A DNA stretch of 33,702 nt from positions 1 through 33,702 of the forward strand of contig JAEWBM010000018.1 in assembly GCA_023391155.1 (NCBI GenBank). The letters are read 5' to 3'. Under the pieces are notes generated by a model that saw only the letters and a list, made by a program, of their open reading frames with translations, had not been told where the DNA came from and searched no databases. Of this stretch, positions 13,748 to 21,695 are shown piece after piece. Numbering within the stretch: the first letter of the stretch is position 1; every line of letters starts with the position of its first letter. This DNA comes from Acidobacteriota bacterium. GTDB taxonomy: Bacteria > Acidobacteriota > Blastocatellia > Pyrinomonadales > Pyrinomonadaceae. Both the position numbers and the translations under genes were made by a program.

Positions 13748-14959
13748 TTACTTGCTTGAGCGCGCGACTTTTCCACGCGCGGCTTTAACAGCCTTGGCAG
13801 TGTGAAGAAGAGGCAGTCCATCCGGGTTTTTGTCGGCAGTGGTTTCTAATATCCTTTTCATCTCGGCCCCACTGAGATTTGGGTTAACCGACAGCAGTTT
13901 TGCTGCTGCATTCGCAACGATCGGCGTCGACATCGAAGTCCCCGACGGGTATGAGGTCTCGCCTCCGGGCAGACGCGCGGGAATTCGGCGGCCATTGGCA
14001 TAGATCGTTATTTCAGGGCCCGTGTTCGTGAAATCGGCGGCCTTGCCCACCTCGTCGACCGCTCCGACCAAAATAAAATTCGGCAGCGTGAACCGGGTTG
14101 CGGGATTTGCTTCCTCAACGGTGATAGCAGCATTTCCCGCTGCGGCCACAAATAGCACATTCGGGGAAGCCCGCATCCCATCGATCAATACACCTCTGAT
14201 CTTTTCTACGGTGTAACGTGCAAGCGCTTTTCGCTCGCTTTCGGCCATGTCCGGTGCACACGCACTCAGGTTGCTGAGATAGCTTCGCTCATAGCGGCCC
14301 CAAGACATATTGACGACCCTCGCTCCGTTGTCAACGAGAAACTTGAGAAGATCCCCTATCGAGACTGCCTCCTTATCAGCAAGTTCTTTGCTCCAGCATG
14401 GAACGGGAGGCGAACCGTGCCACCACTCCATCCGTGCCACTATTATCTCGGCTGTTCCATGCCCCGAAAGCGCAATGTCCGCGACCGCAGTGCCGTGGGC
14501 ATAACCGCTCCAGCGGCCAATGGCCAGGTCAAACTCTCGCTCCTCAGCTTCAGACATCGTTTTGAGCCGTTCTATCATTTGTCTTGCCGCGGGGCTGTCT
14601 AATCCGCTGTCGATGTCATCGAACGCTCGCAGGTCCTGATCTAATTGCTTACGTTTTGCCAGGATCGTTTCCGGCAAGACCGCCATCGCGGTATCTTGCC
14701 GGTTCTTGAATGCATCGTATCCGCGAAGAATCAGTTCTTTATCAGCGTTTATGGCCCATCGGTCACGAAACAGTTCGGGATTCACCCCACTGTCCCAGAT
14801 GCCGATCCGCACTTTCGCTGCCTTCGGATCCGGATCGACGATAACGTCCCGCCCGGCCCAGAAATCGTGAGCAGCATTCACCTGGGCGCAGACAAAAGGT
14901 ACTGCGATGCAGTACATAACCACAAAGGCAAAGCGGCTGCGGATGAAATTATTAAACAT
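13748..14959 (-). CDS. Secreted subtilisin-like serine protease (S8 family)
   Basis: A 403-residue protein with signal peptide 1-30. The catalytic triad is visible: D56 in IGIWDSGVNP, H155 in YAHGTAVADIA, and S342 in SGTSMSTPIVAN. The oxyanion asparagine is N276 in AAAGNAA. About 98 residues separate D56 and H155, against roughly 30 in subtilisin; the excess is a charged helical segment (about 85-148). No clear propeptide precedes the catalytic core, which starts soon after the signal. The ribosome site GAGGAG is close to ATG 14959, 16 bases after the asparaginase stop. The gene is bracketed by the two copies of the asparaginase 3' end, which suggests it was inserted there. Substrate and activation are unknown. 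Confidence 0.88.
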   Translation of the reverse strand: MFNNFIRSRFAFVVMYCIAVPFVCAQVNAAHDFWAGRDVIVDPDPKAAKVRIGIWDSGVNPELFRDRWAINADKELILRGYDAFKNRQDTAMAVLPETILAKRKQLDQDLRAFDDIDSGLDSPAARQMIERLKTMSEAEEREFDLAIGRWSGYAHGTAVADIALSGHGTAEIIVARMEWWHGSPPVPCWSKELADKEAVSIGDLLKFLVDNGARVVNMSWGRYERSYLSNLSACAPDMAESERKALARYTVEKIRGVLIDGMRASPNVLFVAAAGNAAITVEEANPATRFTLPNFILVGAVDEVGKAADFTNTGPEITIYANGRRIPARLPGGETSYPSGTSMSTPIVANAAAKLLSVNPNLSGAEMKRILETTADKNPDGLPLLHTAKAVKAARGKVARSSK

Positions 14960-14975
14960 GGCTCCTCTCTAAGGG

Positions 14976-15983
14976 TCACAAAACCGCCTCTACTCTTCCC
15001 ACAACATCACCTCTTCGGTTCTTCACCGGCATCGGCGAAAGCTCGGGGAACGCGTCGTCCGGCAAAATGCCCAAGCGTTTAAGCACGGCTACGGCTGTCA
15101 CCGGGCGGGCGCGGCGGTCGTCGCCGTCCTCGACCGTGAGAGCGATAGCGAGGCCTGTGGGGTAATGGTCGCTCGGCAACACGCCGCAGAGCCAAATGCC
15201 CTCGGCTCCGATCTTCGAGATGATCCGCCCCTCGGCGGCCTGCATCAATATCGTATCCAGCCGGTCCGTTCCCCCGACCAGTTCGGGAAACCTGGCCATA
15301 ACGTTGACGATGCGCTCCGCCGCGGCACGCGTCGCCGCATCAAAGCTCTCCGGCGGCCGGATCAGGCTCATAAACCCACGGGCCATCGCCGCAAGAGGCA
15401 GCGCAAAATTCGGGGCGGCGCAACCGTCGACCGCGATCGCGATGTCGCGTTCGGCGACGCCGGTCAAAAGCGATACCGCATCCAGGATCGCAAGCTGCAC
15501 GGGATGCGACGCTTCGTCATACGTCGCGAGGTCCTCGCCTAAGTGTTTCGCCACCGCCAGCATTCCCGCGTGCTTGCCCGAGCAATTGTTGTGCAGCTGT
15601 GTCGGATGTTCGCCCTCGCGCTGCATCCGCTCCGCCTCTTTTTCGTCGAAGGGCAAATGGGCGCCGCACCGCAGATGCGCTTCCGAAAGGCCGGTGTGCT
15701 CCAGCATCAGCTGCACAACGCGGATGTGCCGGCCTTCGCCGGAGTGCGAGCCGCAGGCAAGAGCCACCTCCTCATCCGAAAACTCGAAGGCCTCCGCCGC
15801 GCCGCTCTTCAAGAGCGGCACCGCCTGAAAGGGTTTCGCCGCGGAACGGGTGAAGGTCACCGTCGACGGTTCGCCCGCCGAAAGCACCGTTTGCCCGTCG
15901 CCGTCCAAGACGATCAAATGCCCTCGATGCACGGATTCGACCGTCTCGCCGCGAATTACCTTTGCTATAACCTCTGAAGCCAT
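14976..15983 (-). CDS. L-asparaginase, Rhizobium etli type (Asparaginase_II family)
   Basis: A 335-residue cytosolic protein. It carries the motifs of the ReAII class: TRSAAKPFQAV with S47-x2-K50, CGSHSGEGRH with S79, HNNCSGKHAGML with C134/K137, and DGCAAP with C188. These sit one position before the ReAII residues S48, K51, S80, C135, K138 and C189, so the catalytic and metal sites look intact. It hydrolyses L-asparagine to aspartate and ammonia. This class is unrelated to the E. coli type I/II enzymes. The last codons encode PVKNRRGDVVGRVEAVL and are partly duplicated at 13701-13742. Upstream lies the palindromic repeat array, which may hold its promoter. Confidence 0.92.
   Translation of the reverse strand: MASEVIAKVIRGETVESVHRGHLIVLDGDGQTVLSAGEPSTVTFTRSAAKPFQAVPLLKSGAAEAFEFSDEEVALACGSHSGEGRHIRVVQLMLEHTGLSEAHLRCGAHLPFDEKEAERMQREGEHPTQLHNNCSGKHAGMLAVAKHLGEDLATYDEASHPVQLAILDAVSLLTGVAERDIAIAVDGCAAPNFALPLAAMARGFMSLIRPPESFDAATRAAAERIVNVMARFPELVGGTDRLDTILMQAAEGRIISKIGAEGIWLCGVLPSDHYPTGLAIALTVEDGDDRRARPVTAVAVLKRLGILPDDAFPELSPMPVKNRRGDVVGRVEAVL
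14988..15029 (-). repeat. Asparaginase gene 3' end (direct repeat B)
   Basis: This is the intact-gene copy of the 42-base repeat and encodes PVKNRRGDVVGRVE, followed by AVL and the stop. It lies 1287 bases from copy A, in the same orientation. The protease gene fills nearly all of the space between. Confidence 0.9.
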
Positions 15984-15991
15984 TTGAATTC

Positions 15992-16246
15992 AAACAGATA
16001 TACAGGATCAACAAGATACTGAAGATCAGATAGCGAATAGCATTACTATCCTGCCCATCCTGTAAGATCCCTAAAACAGGATATACAGGATCAACATGAT
16101 GTATTCACATTCCGCACGAGCAATTTATCCTGCCTATCCTGTCTATCCTGTAAAGATCCCTTTCGAACAGGATAGACACGATCAACGAGATGTTTTCACG
16201 GGCCGCACTAGCAATTTATCCTGCCTATCCTGCCCATCCTGTAAAC
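15992..16246. repeat. Three tandem imperfect palindromes with ATCCTG arms
   Basis: This fills the 273-base gap between asparaginase and recN. Three units of about 81-91 bases (15992-16072, 16073-16163, 16164-16246) each have a left arm like AACAGGATAGACACGATCAA and a right arm like TATCCTGCCCATCCTGTAA. The arms are nearly reverse complements, so each unit can fold as a hairpin. Units 2 and 3 also share GCAATTTATCCTGCCTATCC and a TTCAC-rich loop. Units diverge mostly in the loop and the outer arms. ATCCTG repeats of this kind occur in many bacterial genomes. Function is unknown; REP-like or MITE-like elements are possible. Confidence 0.85.
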
Positions 16247-16256
16247 AACTTCCCCC

Positions 16257-17927
16257 TCACGCTCCCGCGATCATTTCCCTCGCATTCTCTCGCGCTGCGT
16301 CGGTGATCGTCTCTCCGGCGAGCATTCGAGCCACCTCTTCGATCCGCTCCGCTTCATCCAGTTCGCGAATGCCGACGGCCGTCGCATTCTTTCGCATCGT
16401 TTTTTCCACCACGAAATGCCGGTCCGCCTTTGACGCGACCTGCGCCTGGTGCGTCACGCAAAGCACCTGCTGAGTTGTCGCCAGTTCCTTTAGCCTCTGC
16501 CCGACCGCTTCGGCGACCCGGCCCCCGATTCCGGCATCGATCTCGTCAAAAACGGCGGTCTTGCCCGTGTGGTGGGGGCGTGATGCGGTCTTCAATATAA
16601 GCATCAGCCGCGACGCTTCGCCCCCCGATGCCACCTTCGCGATCGGCTTCGGCGATTCACCGGGGTTCGCCGAAAAATAGAACTCCACTCGATCGATCCC
16701 CACCGGCGAAAACCGGGTCTCGTCCTCGCTCGTTTCTATTCGTACCTCGAACCGTGCCTTTTCAAGCGCAACAGCCTTTAGCTCGCCGGCTACCGCCTTT
16801 TCAAACTTCTTCGCCGCGGCGCTTCTGGCAGTGCTGAGTTCGCTTGCCGCCGTCAGATAAGCCTTCCGTTTCGCTTCCAATTCCGCCTGCAGCTCCTTTT
16901 CCCGAAGCTCCGCCGTTTCGATATTCTCGAGCCGCCGCTCAGCGTCCGCCAAATGCTCAAGCGCGGCCTCGACCGTCCCGCCGTATTTCCTCGACACTCT
17001 CGCGATCTCCGCAAGCCGCGTCTCGATCTCCTCGAGCCTGTCCGGCGAAAACTCGAGGTGCGTCGTAAAGTCGCGGAGGGTCAACGAAACATCTTCGACG
17101 ACAGCACGCGCGGCGTTCATCCCGTCGGTGTAGTCGCGAAACCGAGCGTCATATTCACCAAGCTCCTCGATCTTTCTGAATGCCTGCTCGAGCGTCGAAA
17201 CCGCGGCACCGTCCATTTCGTAAAGCAGCGAAAATGCCTCCGCACTCAGGGTCGAGAGCTTCTCGACATTGTTCAACCGCCGCTTTTCTTCTTCCAGAGA
17301 TGCGGTCTCTGCCAGATCGAGCCCCGCCCGTCTTATCTCATCCGCCTGAAACTTTAAGATGTCGAGCAGCTGCAGCTTCTCTGCCTCGTCCCGGCCCAGA
17401 GCATCGAGTTCTTCGCGCACGCGCCGCCATTCTGCAAACGCCTCTCTCACCCGAGCAAGCTGCGATCCCACCCCGGCAAACGTATCGAGCAGCTCCCGGT
17501 GTGACGCCGGCTCAAACAGCGTCGCCTGCTCGCCCTGTCCATGAATATCGACCAGAGACGGCCCTATCTTTTTCAGGGCCCCCGCCGTGATCGTCTGATC
17601 GTTTACAAAGATCCGGTTCCGCCCGGCAAGCGATAGCTCGCGCCGCACGATCAGCTCGCCGTCGTCAACCGCCACGCCGATCTCATCGAGCGCCTCGGCA
17701 AGCCCCGACCCCTCCTCCACGGAAAAGATCCCCTCGATCCTTGCGGTCTCAGCCCCCTGTTTGATCAGCTCTGAAGAGACGCGTTCACCCGTCAGGGCCC
17801 CGAGGCTGTCAATGATTATCGATTTGCCCGAACCCGTTTCCCCCGTCAAAAGATTGAGCCCGGGGCCAAACTCGGCCTCAAGCTCATCTATGAGTGCGAT
17901 ATTCGCGATCTTGAGCAGGCTCAACAT
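16257..17927 (-). CDS. recN: DNA repair protein RecN
   Basis: A 556-residue SMC-like ATPase. Walker A is GETGSGKS (29-36). A long coiled coil (about 155-370) follows, then the ABC signature in ASGGEASRLMLILK, Walker B in AVFDEIDAGIGG, and the H-loop in VTHQAQVASKADRH. Length and motif order are standard for RecN. It acts early in recombinational repair of double-strand breaks, holding DNA ends. Its ATG follows directly on the TAA stop of the M14 peptidase gene, with no gap, so it is probably translated from the same message. Confidence 0.96.
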   Translation of the reverse strand: MLSLLKIANIALIDELEAEFGPGLNLLTGETGSGKSIIIDSLGALTGERVSSELIKQGAETARIEGIFSVEEGSGLAEALDEIGVAVDDGELIVRRELSLAGRNRIFVNDQTITAGALKKIGPSLVDIHGQGEQATLFEPASHRELLDTFAGVGSQLARVREAFAEWRRVREELDALGRDEAEKLQLLDILKFQADEIRRAGLDLAETASLEEEKRRLNNVEKLSTLSAEAFSLLYEMDGAAVSTLEQAFRKIEELGEYDARFRDYTDGMNAARAVVEDVSLTLRDFTTHLEFSPDRLEEIETRLAEIARVSRKYGGTVEAALEHLADAERRLENIETAELREKELQAELEAKRKAYLTAASELSTARSAAAKKFEKAVAGELKAVALEKARFEVRIETSEDETRFSPVGIDRVEFYFSANPGESPKPIAKVASGGEASRLMLILKTASRPHHTGKTAVFDEIDAGIGGRVAEAVGQRLKELATTQQVLCVTHQAQVASKADRHFVVEKTMRKNATAVGIRELDEAERIEEVARMLAGETITDAARENAREMIAGA

Positions 17928-19235
17928 TTATTCGGGTTTCTTTTTCTCGAACAGATCTCCGCCCTTCGTCCATTGCCCGAGCGAATAGATCGCGTCCGGC
18001 TCCGGCAGCTCCTCCGCCGTCCAGTCGATCGCCCGCGACTTCTTATAAAAATAAAGCTCGCCGTAGTTCCCTTCTCGTACCGGCTGCATTCGGCCCGACA
18101 CGTAAAAGCCCGAGGCGTCATATTCGACCAGCCCCTTTCCGCCGATCGCACCCACCCGCCGGATGGTAGTCGGCGTCATAAAGCTCTCTCGGCGGCGGAC
18201 ATAATTGATGCCGATGTCCGCTGTCACCGTCTTACCCGGGGCGGCCTGATCGATTATCGTCGCGCCGCGGAACACGACGTTCATCAGCCGCCCGCCGGTG
18301 TTTCTGGGGATCAGGTCATAATTCGCCGGGCTATAGATCTTTTCGCTCTCGTCGGCGATCGCCCGAAACGCCGTCATCATGGCGATGAAGTTCATCTTCA
18401 CCAGGTACATCTCGTCCCGGCCGTGCAGCCCGCCGGTCTCGATCAATATCGTCGGCGTTCCCCAGGCCGAAAAATTGTCGCCGAACGCCGTCGGCGTCCA
18501 ACCGTCGTCATAGCGGCCCACATGCCCAGGGATGAATTGATAAAGCGCCTCGGTCATTACCGCCACGATCCGTTTGTTTCGCGTGTGGCCCTCGGTCTCG
18601 GTCTTCGCCTCATCGCCGTAAACCACCAGGAACGAGATCGCCGCTTGCTTGTCCGACGGGCCCGCGGCCGTCAGTGAATTCTGATTGTGCAGGTTAAATC
18701 CGATATGCGGCCGCCATTCGTCCCGCAGACTCTTTAGAAGTCGGGCCTCAGGCGTTGCCAGGTCGCGGGCGTCGCGGTTGATGTCGATGCCCTGCAAACT
18801 TCTTCGAATAAAGAGCTCCGCCCCGTCCGGGTTCAGCATCGGCACGGCGCGGATCGTCATCTTTTCCTCGATCGCTTTCACCCAGGCCGCATCACGGTTC
18901 TTTTGCAGCACGGTGAACATATCGATCAGCGCCGATGTCGCCGTCGGCTCGTCCCCGTGCATCTGCGACCACAGGAATACCTTCAGCGGGCCGCGGCCCC
19001 ATTCCACCTGATAGATCTCGCGGTTTGCATAGCTGCGGCCAACCTCGTTTACCTTGACGCCAAGCTGTTTCAGCCCGTCGAGGTAATTCTGCAGGTTCTT
19101 GTGCCGAACATTTGACGGCAAGATATTCGAGACATGCTCGCGGTCCCAGATCGCAGCAAACTCCGCCGGCGTCTGTGCGGCCATTTGCATAATAAAAGCG
19201 GTAAGTATGAGAGCCAGGGTGGACACGGTTTTCAT
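17928..19235 (-). CDS. Exported M14-family zinc carboxypeptidase
   Basis: A 435-residue protein with signal peptide 1-21. The zinc-binding H93-x2-E96 lies in QMHGDEPTA, and the third ligand is H183 in GFNLHNQN. Substrate-binding N153/R154 lie in GIDINRDARDL. The general base is probably E266 in ILIETGG. These fit the metallocarboxypeptidase fold. Residues after about 310 form a separate C-terminal beta-rich region of unknown role. It probably trims peptides in the periplasm or outside the cell; specificity cannot be read. It lies immediately upstream of recN. A TTGAAA / TATCTT pair (19267-19272 and 19243-19248) would place transcription start at or next to the ATG. Confidence 0.88.
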   Translation of the reverse strand: MKTVSTLALILTAFIMQMAAQTPAEFAAIWDREHVSNILPSNVRHKNLQNYLDGLKQLGVKVNEVGRSYANREIYQVEWGRGPLKVFLWSQMHGDEPTATSALIDMFTVLQKNRDAAWVKAIEEKMTIRAVPMLNPDGAELFIRRSLQGIDINRDARDLATPEARLLKSLRDEWRPHIGFNLHNQNSLTAAGPSDKQAAISFLVVYGDEAKTETEGHTRNKRIVAVMTEALYQFIPGHVGRYDDGWTPTAFGDNFSAWGTPTILIETGGLHGRDEMYLVKMNFIAMMTAFRAIADESEKIYSPANYDLIPRNTGGRLMNVVFRGATIIDQAAPGKTVTADIGINYVRRRESFMTPTTIRRVGAIGGKGLVEYDASGFYVSGRMQPVREGNYGELYFYKKSRAIDWTAEELPEPDAIYSLGQWTKGGDLFEKKKPE

Positions 19236-19242
19236 ATAGTTA

Positions 19243-19272
19243 AAGATAAACTGCGGGCCGTCCTTCTTTCAA
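19243..19272 (-). promoter_or_regulatory. Possible promoter for the M14 peptidase-recN pair, near-leaderless
   Basis: On the minus strand TTGAAA (19267-19272) and TATCTT (19243-19248) are separated by 18 bases, with the ATG only 7 bases beyond the -10. No Shine-Dalgarno sequence is visible, so a leaderless message is possible. Confidence 0.3.
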
Positions 19273-19383
19273 ATCACCGGCCGGCGGCAAATGTGTTATA
19301 ACTTTTGCGTCGTAATATAGTTATCGATATCAAGGTTATAGGAAACACAACCTCTCACTCAAACTATTTGGAGGTTAAACAGA

Positions 19384-19752
19384 ATGGCATTTTTGCTCAA
19401 CTCACAAGCGGTTCTTTTGTGCCCGCACGGCGGCACCGTCCAACACGTACCGAGTTCTTTTACTACCTACCGCATCAACGGCTATCCGCCGCTGCTCTTA
19501 AATGACACTTATCTTGTCAGCGGTTGCCCCTTCATGATCGCGAGTGGCGGCGGAGCCATCCCGATGAACTGCCGTCACGTCCAGTGGTTCACCGGTTCTC
19601 CTATGATGATGGTCAACGGCATTCCGGTTCTAACAAATACATCCACCGGCCTGTGCATGTCAGCGACCGGCGGGCCCGGCGGCCCGGTGATAATCGCAAC
19701 AACGATCAATATCGAAGAAGAGCCAAAGGAGTTTACTAACATTACCAAATAG
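19384..19752 (+). CDS. PAAR-like spike-tip protein, orphan
   Basis: A 122-residue protein without a signal peptide. The pattern LLNSQAVLLCPHGGTVQ, then LVSGCPFMIA, VQWFTGSPMMMVNGIPVL and STGLCMSATGGPGGPVI matches the PAAR-like proteins that cap spikes of contractile injection systems and related tails. Four cysteines and two histidines could hold a metal at the tip. GGAGG lies 9 bases before ATG 19384, one of the best ribosome sites in the window. No sheath, tube, baseplate or VgrG gene is nearby, so it is isolated from any injection machine. Its stop is 6 bases from that of the convergent glucosidase gene. The fold is likely; the role is inferred. Confidence 0.7.
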   Translation: MAFLLNSQAVLLCPHGGTVQHVPSSFTTYRINGYPPLLLNDTYLVSGCPFMIASGGGAIPMNCRHVQWFTGSPMMMVNGIPVLTNTSTGLCMSATGGPGGPVIIATTINIEEEPKEFTNITK

Positions 19753-19758
19753 ATCGAG

Positions 19759-21690
19759 CTATTTGATCTCCCGCATCACCCTTAGCAGCTCAGCGACGCT
19801 CCATGCCTGCGCGGGGCATCCCCGGGGCGTGTGCGGAGCGTCACCGTCGAAGATCTCGGATATCTGGCCGAGGCCCGCTTCTCCCAGGTGGGCTTCCATC
19901 CCGGCCATTAACCGCAGCGCCTCAGGATCACCCTCCGCGAATGTTTTCTGAAACGCCGTGATGTAGGGCCCCATCAGCCAGCCCCAAATAGTTCCCTGAT
20001 GATATGCGGAGTCGCGTTCCAGCGGGCTCCCGATATAGGTACCCACATACGCAGGGTCATTTGGAGAAAGCGACCGCACACCCACCGGCGTTAACAGCTC
20101 TCTGCGAACCACCTCCATTACCGCCGGCCAACGTTCACGGTCAAGGATCGGATGCGCCAGCGAGATGGCAAATACCTGATTCGGCCGGACGCTCGCATCA
20201 CGTTCGCCGTTCTTCACCACGTCATAAAGGCATCCCGCATCCCCGTTCCAAAACAGTCCGTTAAAGCTCAGCTTCGCGAGGTCGGCCATCGCCTCGAAAC
20301 GCTCGCGATCGTCGTCGTGGCCAAATCGGTCCGCGAGGTCCGACATTATCCGCAATGCGTTGTACCACAGCGCCTGTATCTCGACCGGCTTCCCGATCCG
20401 CGGCGTGATCACCAGTTCGCCGATCTTCGCATCCATCCACGTCAGCTGATGCCCGGCCTCACCCGCATAGAGCAGCCCGTCCGTATCGACGTGTATCCCG
20501 TAACGCGTCCCTCTCAGATGCCACGCCGCGATGTCGGCAAGCTTTTCATAAAGCTCCTCCTCGACCGCGTCATAGTCACCCGTAGCCTCGGCATACGCCC
20601 TGACCGCCTCGAAATACCACAGCGTCGCATCGACCGTGTTGTAATCCGGGGTCTCCCCCTCATCCGGGAAACGGTTCGGGATCATCCCATCAGAAATGTG
20701 CCGCGAATACTCCAGCAAGATCTCCCGTGCCGCATCCGCCCTGCCCGTCGCCAGCGTCAGCCCCGGCAGCGCTATCATCGTGTCGCGGCCCCAATCGGAG
20801 AACCACGGGTAACCTGCGATCACCGTTCGCCCTCCGCCGCGTTTTACCATGAACTGGTCCGCCGCAAGCGTTAGTTGCTTGGCCGCGTCGCCCTCCGCCA
20901 CGCTGACAAGCTCCCTCCGCCGCTTGATCTCTGCCGCCGCGAGGCCCGCCGCATAATCCGCCGAGTGCCCCTCGAGCCCCATCACCAGCGTCGCCGGCCG
21001 CCCCAGATCGAACTCGATCGTGAACGGCTGATACAGGTCTTCCGCAGCATCAAATCCCCGTTCGGCCTCGATCGAGTAAATAAAGTTTCGGTACCAATGC
21101 CCGGTCGGCACGACCCGCTCGCCATTGTGCGAAAAATGCAGCTCCGGCAGTTCCGGGTAGGGCGAGATCACTACGCTTCCATTCCGCTCCCGATAGCTCC
21201 CGTCGATCATCGGGTCTTCATGCCTTAGATGATGGTAATCCGCGAACGATATCAGCGGCCGCACCTCGAGCCGCAGTTCCCCCTCGCCGCCCTCGGCTTC
21301 CCAGACGCAAACGGTCGTGTTGCTTCCGTGCGGCATAAAAAGCCGTTTTGTAACGAGAAAGCCGCCGGCCCTGTACCGCCAGACGGGAAACGGGTCAAGC
21401 CGGAAGCTCTCAAGCAGTTCAAACCCGCGGGGGCTCACTGTGCCGGGGAACCGGTTGGCTCCCAGTTCAAACCGCTCACCACCGGCCACGAGGGTTTCTT
21501 CCAGTTTTGAGACAAGCGTATATCGCCCGAGCGGCGGCTTGACGGACGCGGTGAGTGTTCCGTGATATCGGCGGGTGTTAATGCCGGAAACGGTTCCCAT
21601 CGCGAATCCGCCGATGCCGTTCGTCTCCAGCCATTCGAGGTTGGTTGTGCGGTCCGGGCCTTCGCCCGGGTTAAGTTTTACTTCTATCAT
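19759..21690 (-). CDS. Amylo-alpha-1,6-glucosidase / glycogen debranching-type enzyme
   Basis: A 643-residue cytosolic protein from ATG 21690; a TTG at 21699 is in frame but overlaps the upstream gene. The N-terminal domain (about 10-260) begins TNLEWLETNGIGGFAMGT and contains NTRRYHGTL, as in the bacterial/archaeal debranching family (GH133-like). The C-terminal (alpha/alpha)6 barrel has YPWFSDWGRDTMIALPG, YNTVDATLWYFEAV, PVEIQALWYNALRIM and YHQGTIWGWLMGPY. By family knowledge it hydrolyses alpha-1,6 branch stubs of glycogen-like glucans. It follows the GT4 gene by 5 bases, so the two are coupled. Specificity for glycogen is inferred. Confidence 0.92.
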   Translation of the reverse strand: MIEVKLNPGEGPDRTTNLEWLETNGIGGFAMGTVSGINTRRYHGTLTASVKPPLGRYTLVSKLEETLVAGGERFELGANRFPGTVSPRGFELLESFRLDPFPVWRYRAGGFLVTKRLFMPHGSNTTVCVWEAEGGEGELRLEVRPLISFADYHHLRHEDPMIDGSYRERNGSVVISPYPELPELHFSHNGERVVPTGHWYRNFIYSIEAERGFDAAEDLYQPFTIEFDLGRPATLVMGLEGHSADYAAGLAAAEIKRRRELVSVAEGDAAKQLTLAADQFMVKRGGGRTVIAGYPWFSDWGRDTMIALPGLTLATGRADAAREILLEYSRHISDGMIPNRFPDEGETPDYNTVDATLWYFEAVRAYAEATGDYDAVEEELYEKLADIAAWHLRGTRYGIHVDTDGLLYAGEAGHQLTWMDAKIGELVITPRIGKPVEIQALWYNALRIMSDLADRFGHDDDRERFEAMADLAKLSFNGLFWNGDAGCLYDVVKNGERDASVRPNQVFAISLAHPILDRERWPAVMEVVRRELLTPVGVRSLSPNDPAYVGTYIGSPLERDSAYHQGTIWGWLMGPYITAFQKTFAEGDPEALRLMAGMEAHLGEAGLGQISEIFDGDAPHTPRGCPAQAWSVAELLRVMREIK

Positions 21691-21695
21691 CAGGT

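Noticed and set aside
15992..16246. CRISPR array
   Set aside because: The repeats are imperfect, self-complementary as whole units, and the intervals are related to each other rather than unique spacers. No cas gene is present.
19753..19762. AAATAG/CTATTT dyad between the PAAR-like and glucosidase stops as a bidirectional terminator
   Set aside because: The stem is only 6 AT-rich pairs with no T-run on either side; it mostly reflects two facing TAG stops.
20152..20874. A 240-codon plus-strand frame
   Set aside because: Antisense to the well-supported debranching enzyme and rich in Arg/His/Pro, typical of a shadow frame.
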